Assembly: GCA_015680685.1 (NCBI GenBank)
Contig: MNCI01029288.1
Location: 147,796 to 211,795 of the forward strand
DNA length: 64,000 nucleotides
Direction of reading: 5' to 3'
From: Gnetum montanum
Taxonomy: Eukaryota; Streptophyta; Gnetopsida; Gnetales; Gnetaceae
Part shown: piece after piece, positions 1 through 12,859 of the stretch
Layout of the letters: each line of letters starts with the position of its first letter
Numbering within the stretch: the first letter of the stretch is position 1
Notes under the pieces: generated by a model
The model's database searches: none
What the model saw: only the letters and a program-made list of their open reading frames with translations
What the model was told of the DNA's origin: nothing
Position numbers and translations under genes: made by a program

Positions 1-956
1 GGAAGATGTGGACAAGTCATTATCTATCATCACCAAAAAATTTTGTGAAAAACATTATGTATCCCCCAATAGAATGAGGAGGTAACCCCATGTTGAGCAG
101 AGCAACATGGAAAAGGCTAATATGTTGCTTGCTGAAGGTGAGGATTCAACTAGGGAAAAATTTAAGAGGCCTTTGGTTGATGAGACAACATGAGTTATAG
201 AGGAGCCCTTAAAGAAGAGACTAATCATTAAGCTCAACTAGGTGTAAGACATGGTTAGAGGTATAATTTTTTTTTATGATTTTCTATTTTGAATATATAT
301 CTATAAGTTGTGGTTTTGACAAAATTCACTAACTTGTTCTACACTTTGTGGTTGTTAGTGTTGCAGGTAACCAACAAGAGTAAGAGGTAGCAACAATGGT
401 AGTAGTAGCTAAGACAAAATAGAGGCATTAAGAGGAGGCTGCAATAGTAGTGGTAGAAACTAATGCAAACAAGAATGCCAAGATGAGGAAGTAGTGCAGA
501 ATCATGAGGATGAGGGTCTAGCCCATCTTCCCATGGATAATTTTAATGCCTTATTTCAAGATCCACACATAGGTGAACCTTATACCATTGCTCTAGAGGG
601 ACTTTTACATACTTGTAGGTTTTTGGTTTTACACATTATTATTTTTGACCATGGTCATTAGTTGCTAATTATTTATTTTTCTTGTTGTATCTTTGAAGCC
701 TCAAGCTAAAGCTTCCACCTCCACCTTCCATACGTAACCATGGATGAACACCCCTGATAAGATTAGTTCATGTGGGGCATAGCTAAAGATATGATCAACT
801 AGTTACACCAGATAGCTCTAGAAGTTGGTGAAAGTTCTAACCCATTTTCCTTTTTTTTTCACATGTTCTTGATTTTTATTCTATTTTCTCATGGTTATAT
901 AATTTTTGATATTTTTAGCTTTTAAGTTATTTATAGTTTTATGTGCCTAATTCTTT
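1..956. other. Unassigned AT-rich sequence
   Basis: I see short coding-like stretches on the plus strand (around 1-235 and 380-620) with several stops and no recognisable domain. No LTR end, primer-binding site or repeat was found. It may belong to the same decayed unit as the coding-like stretch that follows. Confidence 0.3.
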
Positions 957-1655
957 TTGTTGTTGTTTATAGTACCTAAGTTGAGAAGGAATTCAAACTG
1001 TGTCATAGAAATTGATGCATTGCTTGCTATACCTCATGATGTGGAGAATGTACCACATAAGTTATATGAGGGTGCCACTTCATGTGCACTCTCATGTGCA
1101 AAATATTTTTGGGAATGTAAACACTCCAATGAGTTCATGTGGGAACAAGTTGTTGTGCTAAGGAGGGAGAACAAGCAACTAAAAAAGGAGGTATAGGATC
1201 TTGAGGATCACAGGGAGCTTGTGAAGGCTCAAGTAACCAACAAGAACTCCTTGAATACCAAGGAGATCATTTGGACATGCTAGTGGAACATTATTCATGG
1301 CAAGGTTACCCTTGCTTGAGAGTAGTGGAATAAAAGCTATAGATTGATCTAATAAATCATAGGGCTAGCAAATGGACTACTGCACTTGGATCCTTGAGTG
1401 GGGCCAAGCACAAAAGAATCATAAGAGGCAATACAAGGTCAAGTGGGATGATTACCTCAAGTGGCTACAAGATGAATCTATAGAACAACATTGATTGGAG
1501 TTGTTTATGAAGGGAATCCATGCATAGAAAGTCTACAAGTTATTTGTAGACAAAGTGGTGGTGGCTAACTTTCCCATCCACCAAATGACTACTATCTCAA
1601 GGAAGGCAACCACTACCACTTTCTTACATGAGCCTCCCCACATGGAGTGACGTCA
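957..1655 (+). pseudogene. Decayed Trp-rich ORF, unrecognised
   Basis: A 79-codon open stretch (957-1196) ends in a charged, coiled-coil-like segment (RRENKQLKKEV). After a stop and a frameshift a second coding-like stretch follows at about 1390-1655, containing KWDDYLKWLQDE. Several stops there fall where a Trp or Gln codon would fit the surrounding text, which suggests an old protein gene decayed by transitions. I do not recognise the family; the ORF1 or gag-like protein of a transposon is the likeliest origin because it sits among transposons. No start codon, promoter or intron could be assigned. Confidence 0.3.
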
Positions 1656-2299
1656 ACAAGAATAACATCATTATGGGTGTTAATTTTGGGGATGTTAATT
1701 AGGCCAACCTAACTAAAGATCAACTCCTCCACCATCTAGAGGTTGGTCTTCATAATTTTCCTACAAAGCTTGCTCTTTAAAACCCTCTTAGGTATGTTTA
1801 TTTTAGTTTTGGAGTGGTTTATTCTTTTGCTTAAGTTATTTGTTGATTACTGATTAGTCATGTGTTGCCATGTTACAAGCACTAGACGATACTAGTGGCC
1901 CCAATAATGAGGGTGGGAATGACCCTCCACCTCCTTATCTAGATGCTTTCTAGCCTCACCCATTACCCATTTTTTAGTTTTTCTTATTTATTGATGTTAT
2001 GGCTAATGTTAGCCAATTATTCATTTGTTGATAGCACCATTATTTATGGTTTATTATTTGAACATTTTCTCACACCATGTGGCTAAGGTTGTTATGTTGT
2101 AAACATCTTTAATTTTAATTTTAATTTTTGGTTATGGTTATATTGTTTTAAAATTATGGTTTTATGCATATTACGGTTTATGATTTTATGTCATAATGAT
2201 GGTTTCAAGGCTACATTGGCTATCTTGGTTACAATGTCATAAAAGGTTGAAATGGGTAGGCAATAAGGCTATAAGCTAAATAATATGTTATAATGGTAT
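1656..2299. other. Unassigned AT-rich sequence
   Basis: Low-complexity AT-rich DNA with no open frame. It may include the 3' non-coding end or 3' LTR of the minus-strand element A, but I could not find a matching LTR copy, so the boundary is open. Confidence 0.3.
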
Positions 2300-2625
2300 T
2301 TACCAATTTAAGGCCATGGCAAGCCATATGGTATTTGAAAATTTTAGGCCATGGCAGGCCCTCACATTTTTTCTAGTTTAAGGCCTTGGTGAGCCATAAT
2401 AAGAAAATAGGAAATTTGAAATATTTATGTTTTATAATTTTTATGGAATTTTTGGTTTTAATGTATTTATGATTTTTTTTATGTTTAAATATTTAAAAGA
2501 AAAAGGCATTAAAAGTAAATGCTAAATGAGAATATACTCTAGGCTATGATGTTGTTGCCAGTTTAAGCCCAAGGAAGGCCATAAGGTTATGCCAATTTAA
2601 GGCCTTAGCAAGTTGTACAATAAAG
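2300..2625 (-). repeat. Degenerate repeat in the 3' region of element A
   Basis: At least five copies of a roughly 20-base motif lie at about 2309, 2337, 2375, 2559 and 2592. On the plus strand it reads like AATTTAAGGCCATGGCAAGC and on the minus strand like GGCCTTAAACTAG. The same core appears in the tandem repeat after the polymerase of element F (56.46-56.77 kb). Confidence 0.6.
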
Positions 2626-2869
2626 GAAAATATAAAAGAAATTTATGGATTTTTCTATTTTAAAGTTTTTATAATCCTTTTGTTATTAAGAAAAAGGGAA
2701 AAAAGGCTTTAACAGTAAAATACAAAACAAAAGTAAACTTTAAGCTATATGCAAATCTAAATTTAACATAAAGCAAATGAAATGGAAAATACAACTAAGG
2801 GGTAAATAGGGCTACTAGGTTATTGGTGCATGAAGCAGAAGGATTAGGAGTGTACATCACTTGTGCAAT

Positions 2870-3710
2870 TGTTTCCTAATATTTAAGAGATTAGGGAATG
2901 TATACGGCCTATGTTGCACAATCTTGTACTCTCCATCACCTTTTTTGATGATATCAAAGGGGATCTCCCTCCATGATGCATCAATGGATTCATCATTGTT
3001 GGTCTTGGCCTATTTCACTTCTTGGTGCTTTTCGATTTTGTGGCTAACAGCTAGAGTTTCTTCATGAAACTCCACTTTAGACCCCTTTACCACATCAATG
3101 TTGTTAAATACTAGAAGGGCCACATTATTATCATGAATGATGATTTCACCTCCCTCATAAGGCAAGTGAATTTCTTGGTGCATAGGTGAAGACATAGCTC
3201 ATAATTGAGCTAGCCAAGGTCTTCCTAGGATTAGGTTGAATCCTAGTTTTTTCTCTACCATCAAGAAGTTTTTTGTAGTGGGGAATTATTCCCCTGCCAC
3301 AAAACCTAAAGATAGGAAGCCTTTGATAGCAACCCATGATCTATTGAAGGATTTACATGCTAAAATCATCATATGTTACATTTGTTTTGTTAAGCCCAAA
3401 TGCTTAATGATGGTGTAAGGTATGACATTCTTTGCTACCCCATCATCAACATGAATCCTATGGATTTTATATTATCCTACCTAGATAGTTATGAAGAGGG
3501 ATGCCTTGGTCACCTTGCCATGGTAGGGATTTACCTTGATTTCATTGTCGCAAAACACTAGTGATGTTGATCTCACTTCCCTAGGTGAAGAAGGTATCAT
3601 CACTCCATGGATGGATTCATCATTAGCAAGGATGTCCTCATTAATGGGAATGGAGGTCAACATCCTAACTAATTCTTTGCAGTGTGTAGAAAAAGTCATG
3701 ACAAGGTCAT
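2870..3710 (-). pseudogene. Retropepsin (aspartic protease) of element A
   Basis: The enzyme would cleave the element's Gag-Pol polyprotein inside the virus-like particle. On the minus strand the order is: a conserved pre-protease segment (HCKELVRMLTSIPI, near 3690); the active site as HVDDGVAKNVIP (plus strand about 3435-3456), which keeps the catalytic Asp; then the flap-to-C-terminal signature LILGRPWLAQL followed by SSPMHQEIH. These are features of Tat-lineage Ty3 proteases. At least two in-frame stops and a stop right after the LILGRPWLAQL signature break it. The conserved tail matches element B to about 2880, then homology ends in AT-rich DNA. It is not functional. Confidence 0.7.
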
Positions 3711-6410
3711 ATAAGCTTAAGGTTACATTTTTTTATTTTAGTGACTACTTGACCTATTCATTTGAATTAAGGAAGTCTTTGTTGGTGGTCATGGGTTTTT
3801 CATTTCTATTATTTTTCACTTCTTCCATGCATCCCAAAACATGGACTTCATGTTTAGTTTATTATGGCCTAGCTTGTTTCCCTTTCTCTTGGTGTTTGGG
3901 ATCCTTCCATAGTTCACTAGTTGAAGTAGCCTGGGTTGTTAACATCATCAGAATAGATGATATGGAAGTGGGCTTCAATGGACTTGCTTCCTTTCAAAAA
4001 TTAGCTTGCTTATCGATCTTATTCTAAAGCTTTTGTGTAGGATTCCTCTATTGTTTAATTAAATATTTCTTGTTATCTTTGTTTGGTTGCCAAGAAGAGG
4101 CTATTACATTAGCCACCATGGAAGGTCTTTACTCGATTACATAGGTGGACTTAGTTGGAATGGCCTAGGGCACTCTAATCATGAAAGGCCCTTTGGGGAA
4201 CTTTGGTGATGGTACCCTTACAACAAAGGGGGACCTTGAACTAGCAGAAGCTAAAGGACCCTTTTTGTTGGGAGGAGGTACTTGAATCACAAATAGTTCC
4301 CTTGCAAACCTTTGATCATTGCTCACATTAAATACTGCTATGATGTATGGGCTACTGTTTGCATTTAATGGATCTTTGTAAACATGAATTGATTGATTTT
4401 GAGGCCTAACTAGGTTAGAGATGTCAAGCACCAGTTCATCCTTATCTATCATCTTTTTTAGGTCATCCTTTACTGCAAAACAAAGTCAGTATCATTACTT
4501 GGCAACTAATGATAGTAACAGAAATGGTCAAGCTTAAAATACCTAGGCACCGGAGGGTCATCTTTGGTTATGTGGGTGGGGTCTTTGGATATCTCACATA
4601 GTCTCTCATATCTCTTATGAGCATTTTCAGTCATTTTTTATGTTCTATCCTCCCACTCTTTAACAGTTGGTTTAAAAGTTCCAATGCCTTCAATGGTAAT
4701 CTAGTGTATTTTGACTGATCTTTTTGCTCAAAGCTAGGCCTAGAAGTAGTTAATGCAAAAGCCCCAAATGTTGAAGGTTTGTTGTTGTTAGTGGTAAGGG
4801 ATTTGGTTTGATTAGTTCTTGGTCCCTAGGTGGTTATCTTAGTTTTTTTGGCTACCATTGCCACCACCACATTATTCTACCTACCCCTCTCCTTATTCCT
4901 TTACGTATGTTTCCTTTTATATGCCATGTAGGCAAGGTCATGGCTAACTTTTTTTAGTCTAGGAGAAGGCCTAACTTAGTGATCGTAGATTAAGATAGTA
5001 TAGTTTTGACTTAATAAAATCATTAACCATCCCCTTGAATATAGCCAAAAAAGTGACTTTTGACTTTACGATCTATATCTTGTTAAGTAGACCAATCCAT
5101 TGTTGGATGAACTTTTCCACCAATTCGAGGGATCCTTGCTTAACCTTCATTAGCCAGTCAAGGATAGTGTCAAGCTTGAATTCATACTTGAAGCAATTAA
5201 CAAATTGTGATATCAAGTCTTCTAAAGAGGATATAGATCCTCTTGGTAAGATGTGATACTAGTCTAGGGCCTTCCTCATAAGGGACATAGAAAATATACT
5301 TATTATCATGTGTGGCCAAGCTTGTAATAACAAGCACTTAGAGCGAAAGGTTATAAGGTGAGAGTTGGGGTCATCTTCACTATTGTACTTTGTAAACTAC
5401 AAAATGGGGACACCATGGGGAAGAATCAATAGTGGGATTGTAAGACTAATGGGGTCATCTTGATAAAAGTCCATGATTTTAATAGTCTAGGCTATAGAGG
5501 CCTTGAGCCTCTTTAATTCCTCGGTCAAGTCTTGAATAATTTAAAAGGCTTTCCAAGCTCTGGGATGCCCCTATTGATTGTGGGATTTGCACAAAGGGTT
5601 ATAATATCTATTGAGAGGCCTATGGCCTCACTATCAATTATGGCATTGAGGGAAGAGGTTTTGTCATCATGGTAGTGGATGGGCTAAACAAAGAGAAAGA
5701 AGTTTGTGTTGGACCTGGGGCACAAATGGGACAAAGGGGATATGTAACCCCTAGGTTAATTTGGATCCCATGGTTGGCTCCATCTAGCTAGGTAAAGGGT
5801 TGGTAGTCATGATAACTACTGATGATGGTTGCACAAATAGAGATTGGATAGCGAAAAACATGGAGAAGGGAGATTTTATGTGCTATGGCACCAATTACGT
5901 TTCATGTGCTATGATGATGGGCATGGATCCAAACATGGTATGATAATGGGGAGACGAAGGTTGAGGGGCATACCTCATGGAAGAGGCAACAAGGGTTGAG
6001 GTGGGAAAGGTGGCTTTAAGAGTTTCTTGTTGGAAAAGCCCACCTTGGATGGTCTTGTGTTTGGACTAAGCCTTGAACTCATCCTCTTCCTCTTGCTGCT
6101 CATCCAAGATAGCTTTTCCATCCTCTTCATCTATCTCAATTAGTTAAGATAGAATGTGAGTGTAGGTTTCTATTAGGGTTATTATGTCATATGGGGAAGG
6201 AATGTACTCCTTTCCATCCTAGTGTATGAGTTTGTACTCCCTTTTTTCCTTTTCTTTCATCTTAATAATCAACATGCCAGCCTGAATCTTGGCATAAATG
6301 AAGTTATAGTGGTCTTCATTTATGATCGAGAAATCAAGACTTCATCTTGTAAGCTTTAAGGATTTCCTACATTTTGCTATGGTGGGGTTTTTGGAATCAT
6401 AGACCGTCAT
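3711..6410 (-). pseudogene. Gag of element A
   Basis: Gag would form the particle that packages the element's RNA. The likely start is the minus-strand ATG at 6410, just after the possible primer-binding site. The N-terminal part carries DGKEYIPSPYD, shared word for word with element B. The central capsid-like part (about 5300-5000) corresponds to the Retrotrans_gag region recognised in B. A 95-codon piece remains open at 4452-4165 (KDELVLDISNLV to the Pro-rich end). Stops and frameshifts separate the pieces. Assignment rests on collinearity with B and on position before a protease. Confidence 0.6.
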
Positions 6411-6427
6411 GACTTGTTGGCTACCAA

Positions 6428-7885
6428 TTGTCTCAATGAATTTAAAGGACAATACAATTGACTAGTTGAATGACATACTAAAAATGTAGTTTTAGCACTT
6501 TTTATTATTTTTAGTAGAAATAGAATAAGTGGGATAATCCAATAATGTAGTTAACCAAAAAAGGAAAGTTAGTGGGAGACTACTGCTATGAAATACTATG
6601 TAGTAAATGGTCATGTACTGTGAAGTAGGTAGGACATTTACCAACCACCCATGCTGAGAAGTGAAGATGGGAAAAGTGGTCTATTCCATCATAGATGAAA
6701 TTGGGAAAAAAAATTTATTCTACTAGATTTTGCACCAAATGGAATTGGGTTTTTGAATTTCAATTTCCCAAGTAGACTATGCTAGCCCTAACAAATTCAG
6801 CAACAAATTTGAGAATACAGTGAAAACCCAACTATGCTGGTTTCCAAGGCTTTGAGTGAATATGTTCACAGATTTTGAACCTTGAAAACATGCTAGCTGA
6901 GAAAAAGATATTGGCTAAGAATTTAGATGGAGGCCATCCTTCTAGCATGAGAAAACTACTAGACCTAGAAAATTCAATTGCTGCAACAAAAATCAAAATA
7001 TCCCAAGCACCAAAATAGTTTTAGCCTTAGATCCCAAAGGGCCACTAGAAATGAGATCCAAGGTAACTTGGATGATCTAGCTAATCATCCAAGGGCTTAC
7101 AAAAGTGTAAAATGATCACAAAAATAAAAATGTAAACATAAACATAATGGAAACAAAAATGTAAATGTAAACAGAAATGGAACTGTAGCTCATGGACTAC
7201 AAATCTTACATTTACAATAAGATTCTAACCTCAAGTTGGAAAATGAAGGTTAAAATTTGCAACATGAATTTTTGGTGGTGTTTCAATTGCATTTCCATTT
7301 TGGTTTCATTTAACTAATATTTCCTTACTTGTTTACATTTTGTATACATTTTGTCACTACTTGGTAATAGATGTTTAAGTCCTCAAGTGATCTACTATAT
7401 CATTTGAGGTGCCTATAGATCCTTTTTGAGGTCTATGGATCTACAAGTTAAATTGTTCTAACAAGGATCTTTGGTTCTCCAGTATCAAATTTTTCTGCCA
7501 CTAATAGGAGGACCTCTACCTAAATTCTTTATCTAAACCTATTGTAATGTTTGCCTATTTTATGTTTGTAAAAATTTACTTGAATATTTATTTTCAATTC
7601 TACATCTTGCGATTTGTACATTGCAACTAGTTTCTAGCCAAAGCATACCTTTTTCTATCACTAGTTATAGTGTAGTTTCCAATGTAGTGTTATTACCTTT
7701 TTCTCTCTACAACTGGCAACTTTGAGAAAATTACATTTTGTTTTTGTTAATGTAATGCGTAGTAATTACCCAAAAAAAAATTGTTTTAAAAATAATAAAA
7801 CTAATTTTTAAATTTTACAATTTCAACTATAGTATAGATGTTAAAACCCCTTCCTAATTTTCTAAAATCAACAAAACTTGGAAAA
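6428..7885. other. AT-rich spacer between head-to-head elements A and B
   Basis: This should contain the 5' LTR of A (minus) and possibly that of B (plus), since both gag genes read outward from here. I could not find matching LTR copies elsewhere, so no LTR is claimed. There is no open frame longer than about 60 codons. Confidence 0.3.
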
Positions 7886-7889
7886 TTCC

Positions 7890-8325
7890 AAGTGTCATTG
7901 ACACTCAACATCATTGCCACAAGAACATTGTTGATGCTTAAGTATGTCATTGACACTTAACATTGTTGATGCTATAATGTTCTTGATGCTCAAGCGTCAT
8001 TAACACTACAACATTGTTGATCCTCAAGAATCACTGACTCTACTCAAGTATCATTGATACTCAAGTAGAATTAATGCAACAATGTCATTGACTCAATAGT
8101 ATCATTGATGCTACATAAGTATCATTAATGCTCAACATCATTGACATAATAATACTATTTACGCTCAAGTGGCATTGATGCAGCAGTTGATGCTACAATT
8201 ATCACTAATGCTACATAACTATCATTGACACTCCACAATTCACATTGATGCTACAACTCTCATTTACACTAGAACCTTCATACACTAAGAATCATTAACT
8301 TGGTTGATGTATTTTCATGAATCAA
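7890..8325. repeat. Minisatellite-like degenerate repeat
   Basis: Some 20 diverged copies of a 15-20 base motif of the type ATCATTGATGCTCAAGT or ACTCAACATCATTG run almost without break. Spacing and letters vary, so this is an old or loosely amplified tandem repeat. It ends just before the gag of element B and would lie in that element's 5' LTR or leader. Confidence 0.65.
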
Positions 8326-8353
8326 CTATATTACCTTTCAACCTTACCTACAT

Positions 8354-10700
8354 GGCATCAAACCAAAATGGATTTCATGTGTATGACCTGAAAGACCCAA
8401 TCATCATTGAGTGTATAAAATTGCGTAGGTAGAGGAGCAAGAACATAGACTTTGTTGTGATTAATTAGGATTTTTATAACCTCCTTTGTGCTAAAATATT
8501 TGATGGGCTCCTAATACCACATTCTAAATCTAATGCTAAGTGTCAGTTCAAAATAATACATCGTGATGGAAAAGAATACATCCCATCCCCTTATGATAAG
8601 ATCTCTCTTACTGACTTCTATGCACACATGCTCATACAACTCATAGAAATTGATGAGTGGAGTAAGAAGCTTGGCCCAACTGGACACCAAGAAGAACAAA
8701 AAAAATTTGAAGTGGAACTAAAGCCAAATATCTTCATTAGGAGCCTTTTCCAATAATTAGCTTTCCAAACAACTACACCTAGTTCTGAGTCTCCTGCTTC
8801 ATCTATGGGATTAGTTCCACAAGCTTTCTCTCCACCTATCTATCCCACCCTGTTTAGGATGATACCCATTATAGCCATGTATCAAGCTCAACCTATGTCT
8901 CAATCAGCCTTCTTGTTTTCATCCATGCTCTTTGCAACATAACCTCACTTCGTAAGACCATCACTAGTGGTACCCACCACTTCCTATCCCTTCTCCATCC
9001 TAGTGGGTCCCTTTGTGGGACCTTAAGCTATGCAAGCCTCTCACATCCCTTTCATCCCTCTGGTCCCAATGCAAACCTCATTATCATTGTTCAATCCTAC
9101 TTCCAGTATGATCACCCAACCCCTTCCATCCTTGCCACATTCTATCACATGGCCACAAACCTTCCAAATTTTCCCACATCCATTTGTATAGACCTTGTAA
9201 TCCACTGGAGTGTCCCAAGGCTTGGATCAAGCCTTCTACATGACCCAAGACCTCATGGGAGAGCTACGCAAGCTCAAGACCTCTACCACGTAAATGGTTA
9301 AAATAATGGATTTGTACTAGGATGATCTTGTTAGTCCAACTGTCTCCCCCAAATAACTCTTCTAATGGGCATTTCCATTCCCCAATTTACCAAATACAAT
9401 AGTGAGGTGATCCCAACTCACACCTCATTACCTTTCGTTATGAGTGCTTGTTGTTACAAGCTTGGCCTCATATTGTTATGTGTGACTTTCCTATGTTCCA
9501 CATTGAGAAAGCTATGGATTAGTACCGTGCATTACCTAGAGAATCCATTACCTCACTATAGAACTTAGTTTTGTAGTCCATTAACCATTTCAAGTATATA
9601 TTGAAACTAGATACAACTCTTGACCAACTGATGAAGGTCAAGTAAGGGCCCTTTGAACCTATGCAAAAGTTCATATAATGATGGAATGCTTTTCTCAATG
9701 ATATTCTTGAACCCATAGCGAAGACACATCTTATGATCATATTCAAGGAGTTGATTAATGACTTCATTAAGTCCAAATGCTATTACTTATACTTGCAGTC
9801 CCTTAGTCAAGCTTTCTTCTAAACAAAGAACATAGAGGATGTTGTTGAAGCTAGCCACAATCCTACCTATGTGGCATATACATGGAAGGATAGAGACAAA
9901 GAAAAGTAAAACCATGTAGTCATAGCCACTATATCCAAAGAAACCAAAATGATGCTAGGACCAAGAATAAATCAATTGAAAGCCACCACCACTACCACTT
10001 AAACCTTAATTTCTGGGACCTCTACATATAACCAATCTAGGCCTAACTTTGAGAGGAAGGATCAGTAAAAGTACACAAAGTTGCCCTTAAAACTATCCAA
10101 GCTCCTTGACCACTTGCTAAAATGTGGTCAAATCCAATACAAGAAAATGACTAAGAATGCCCTCAACAAGCATGATTAATTATGTAAGATCGTTAAGGAT
10201 CCCATTGTAGTAACCAATGATGATCCACCAATGCCAAAATACTTTAAATTAAATCGATTCTACCACTATTATTAGTTGTCCAATGATGATATTAACTTTT
10301 TCTTAGCCTTAAAGGATAACTTGAAAAAGATTATAGAAAATGGAGAGTTAGTGTTAGATGCTTCCAATTCTGTTAGGTCCCAGAACCAACACATGCAGGT
10401 ATACAAGGATCCTTAAATGCTCAATGATCCGTATATAGTAGCCACATTTAATGTTAGCAATAATCCTAAGCCTACCTGGGAGCTATTTGTGATTTGAGTA
10501 CCTCCTCATGATGAAAGGGCTTTAATTTGTCAAGTTCAAGAACTCCTTTTGTCATAAGGATACCATCACTAACATCTCCTAAAGAACCATTTATTATTAG
10601 AGTTACTCAAGATGATAACAAGAGATCACCAACAAAATAATGTAAAAAGCCAACTCTTAAGCCAAAAGCTAAGGAAAATACAAAACCAAAGGTATGGAAA
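8354..10700 (+). pseudogene. Gag of element B
   Basis: This is the particle protein of element B. In order it holds an N-terminal part with DGKEYIPSPYD (about 8570-8605), a Pro/Ser/Met-rich linker (8760-9290), a Retrotrans_gag-like capsid segment (about 9505-9790, with YRALPRESI and a later WNAFLNDILEPIAK), and a basic region with LVLDASNSVRSQN near 10350. Many in-frame TAG/TGA codons fall where Gag proteins of this family carry Trp, for example directly before YRALPRE. This fits decay by G-to-A change rather than a wrong frame. The gene is clearly dead. Its C-terminal part merges into the pre-protease linker. Confidence 0.65.
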
Positions 10701-10879
10701 GAGATAGGTCCACTAAAGCCTACTCCCATTTTAGCGGTACCTATGAATCCAAACGATCAAGTTACCTCAACAAGCGTACCTAAGGAGGACAATAAACAAT
10801 AAGAAAAGGGAAAGGGATCTAAACCATAAACGTTAAAGCATGAGGTGAAAATCTTGTGTAGAATGGAGAAAGTTAAAAA

Positions 10880-11865
10880 CAATAAGAACAAAAAAATAAT
10901 GAATAATGACAAAGAATTTCTCACTGCCATGAAGCAAGTTAAGCTCTCACTTAAATAGAAGAACACCTCGTTGAGCTTATATAACTTAGTTATGACTTCG
11001 CATGCCCATTGTGAAGCCTTAGTTTGTATGTTTACTTCTATTCCTATTAGTGAGGACATCCCACCTAACCAAGAATCTATACACACAAAGCATTGTACCA
11101 CCCTCACCTAAAGAACAAATGAGGTAAACTATTTTAACATTTCAAGACAATGAGGTAAAGATCAACTCACAAAATGGTCAGGTGTCAAGAGCTCCCTTGT
11201 TTATATCCATAAGAGTGGGCCAACACAAGGTACATTGCATGCACATAGATGATGGAGTAGCTACTAATGTTATCCCCTTTCCTATCGTAGAACGTTTGGA
11301 CTTGACCGAACAAATTCAGAGCACCTTTACCTCAGTGCTTAAATTGTTCAATTGGACATGTGTAGAGGTGAGAGGGTCAATTTCATTGAACTTTGTGGCT
11401 AGAGAACAATTCCCTACATCAGCTGATTTCCTTATGGTGGAAGAGAGATCAGGATTCAACCTAATCCTAGGAAGATCTTGGTTAGCCAAATTACAAGCTG
11501 TCTCTTCCCCAATTCATCAAGAAATTCATCCTCCTTATGTGGGAGGTAAGATTATTATCCCTGAGGACAACACAGCTCCCATGTTTGTCAACAATGTTGA
11601 TGTAGAATAAGGATTCGAGGTGGAGTTTCAATAAGAAGCTCCCATAGCCCAAAACATAGCTAAAAAGCCCAACAAAATTGACCAAGTCAAGACCAATAAC
11701 GCAAGGGCCACAAATGAATCATGGATGAACTCCTATTTAACATGTTAAGCAAAGGGAACATGGAGTGTAAAATCATACAACAAAGACCGTACGCATTTCC
11801 TAATATCAAAGATTAGAAAGCACTTGCGGGATTGAACACTCTATCTACTTTCTTAACCTTGTACC
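10880..11865 (+). pseudogene. Retropepsin of element B
   Basis: An aspartic protease that would process the element's polyprotein. The segment KQVKLSLK to CMFTSIPISEDI (10930-11060) is the conserved linker before Tat proteases. A 142-codon open piece (11182-11610) carries the active site HIDDGVATNVIPF (catalytic Asp kept, 11248-11256), then FNLILGRSWLAKLQ and SSPIHQEIHPPYVGG. The expected Pro in the last signature is Ser here. Stops flank the open piece, and the coding frame continues in pieces to about 11865, where homology with element A ends. No reverse transcriptase follows. Confidence 0.75.
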
Positions 11866-12636
11866 CTTTGTTGTAGCATTTAGTTAGTACTTGTAGTTTC
11901 AACTTTTACATTTTGCATTATATCTATGGACTTTATTTTCATTTCTAGTTTATAGTTTCATGCCTATTTCCTTTGCATTTACATAAAACTCATAAAACAC
12001 CATAAAAGTAAAAAACATGAAATCAAAGGAAAAATATGGCCCCACCATTACAATGCCACAAGATAATGAAAAATAAAAATCAATACAATCACCAAGGCTA
12101 TGATAGCCAAAATAATGAACAACAAAGTACAAAGAGTCCATTAGTGGACAAAACTGAGCCATGAGAGAAGGAGAACCATTGTCAACATCATTACCAAAGC
12201 CATCATCATCATAACTTAGAGCCTGCGAATAATAAAAACATGTAAACATGTAACCATTGGCACCAAGAATAGCCATAAATATAACCATTAGAGCATAAAA
12301 CGACCTTGAAACTAATAAAGCATGAAAAATTAACAATTTTAACAAGGCAACCAAATTATTAGTTAGCCAAAATTCATGCTGATTTTGTTTAGCACTAAAT
12401 AATTTAGAACAAGCAAAGTAAGCTTAACAATGACATTAATTCTCTCCGTTTGGTTCGACTCCCTTGGTTTAATGGGCATTTACAACGTAATTAACAAGAA
12501 GCATATAAGCAAAATTGAATTGAAGGAACTATTGGCTCGCCCCACTAAAATTCAATATTACAACTAATTACATACTAACGGAGACAGAAAATTAAGAATT
12601 TATTTTCCTTAAGGAAAAAACTTGCCCTGAATTCAA

Positions 12637-12758
12637 AAACATTATTACAAAATAATGCCGACCAAGCTCACTCGATCCTCTTCTAGATGGGGATCTAAAA
12701 CATTATTACAAAATAATGCCCAACAAACTCTCTGTCGATCCTTCTGGAAGGGGATCCA
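12637..12758 (+). repeat. 61-bp tandem duplication
   Basis: Two adjacent, diverged copies (12637-12697 and 12698-12758) each start with AAACATTATTACAAAATAAT and end with GGGGATC plus one base. No gene could be tied to it. It lies just before the GC-elevated island. Confidence 0.75.
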
Positions 12759-12859
12759 ATGGTTCGGCATTCCAAAACTAATGGACATCAAAAATTTGTT
12801 CCAGAGCATGGAAAACACAGGCCTCGAATTTTCTAAACATGTTAGCTTTGGGATTGAAC

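Larger units (their letters stand above)
2300..6427 (-). mobile_element. Element A: Tat-type gag-protease retrotransposon remnant
   Basis: Read on the minus strand, this stretch holds gag (from about 6410 down), a protease (about 3700-3010), and a 3' non-coding part with a repeated motif (2300-2625). No reverse transcriptase or integrase is present. It matches element B (8.35-12.4 kb, plus strand) along gag, protease and the conserved tail after the protease, so the two are members of one family. The 5' edge is inferred from a sequence just upstream of gag (minus-strand TTGGTAGCCAAC) that may be a decayed initiator-Met primer-binding site. No LTR pair could be delimited. Confidence 0.65.
8350..12420 (+). 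mobile_element. Element B: Tat-type gag-protease retrotransposon remnant
   Basis: This is a plus-strand copy of the family seen as element A: gag from about 8354, protease ending at 11610, then a shared tail (QQRPYAFPN) and an AT-rich 3' region with many CCATAA-type words. The sequence before gag, ATGGCATCAAACC, could be a decayed initiator-Met primer-binding site. There is no polymerase. Both LTRs are unresolved, and the 3' limit is where AT-rich tail-like sequence gives way to ordinary sequence. Confidence 0.65.

Noticed and set aside
9519-9776. Minus-strand 85-codon ORF in element B
   Set aside because: Shadow of the plus-strand gag; the equivalent shadow appears opposite the gag of element A at 5035-5256.
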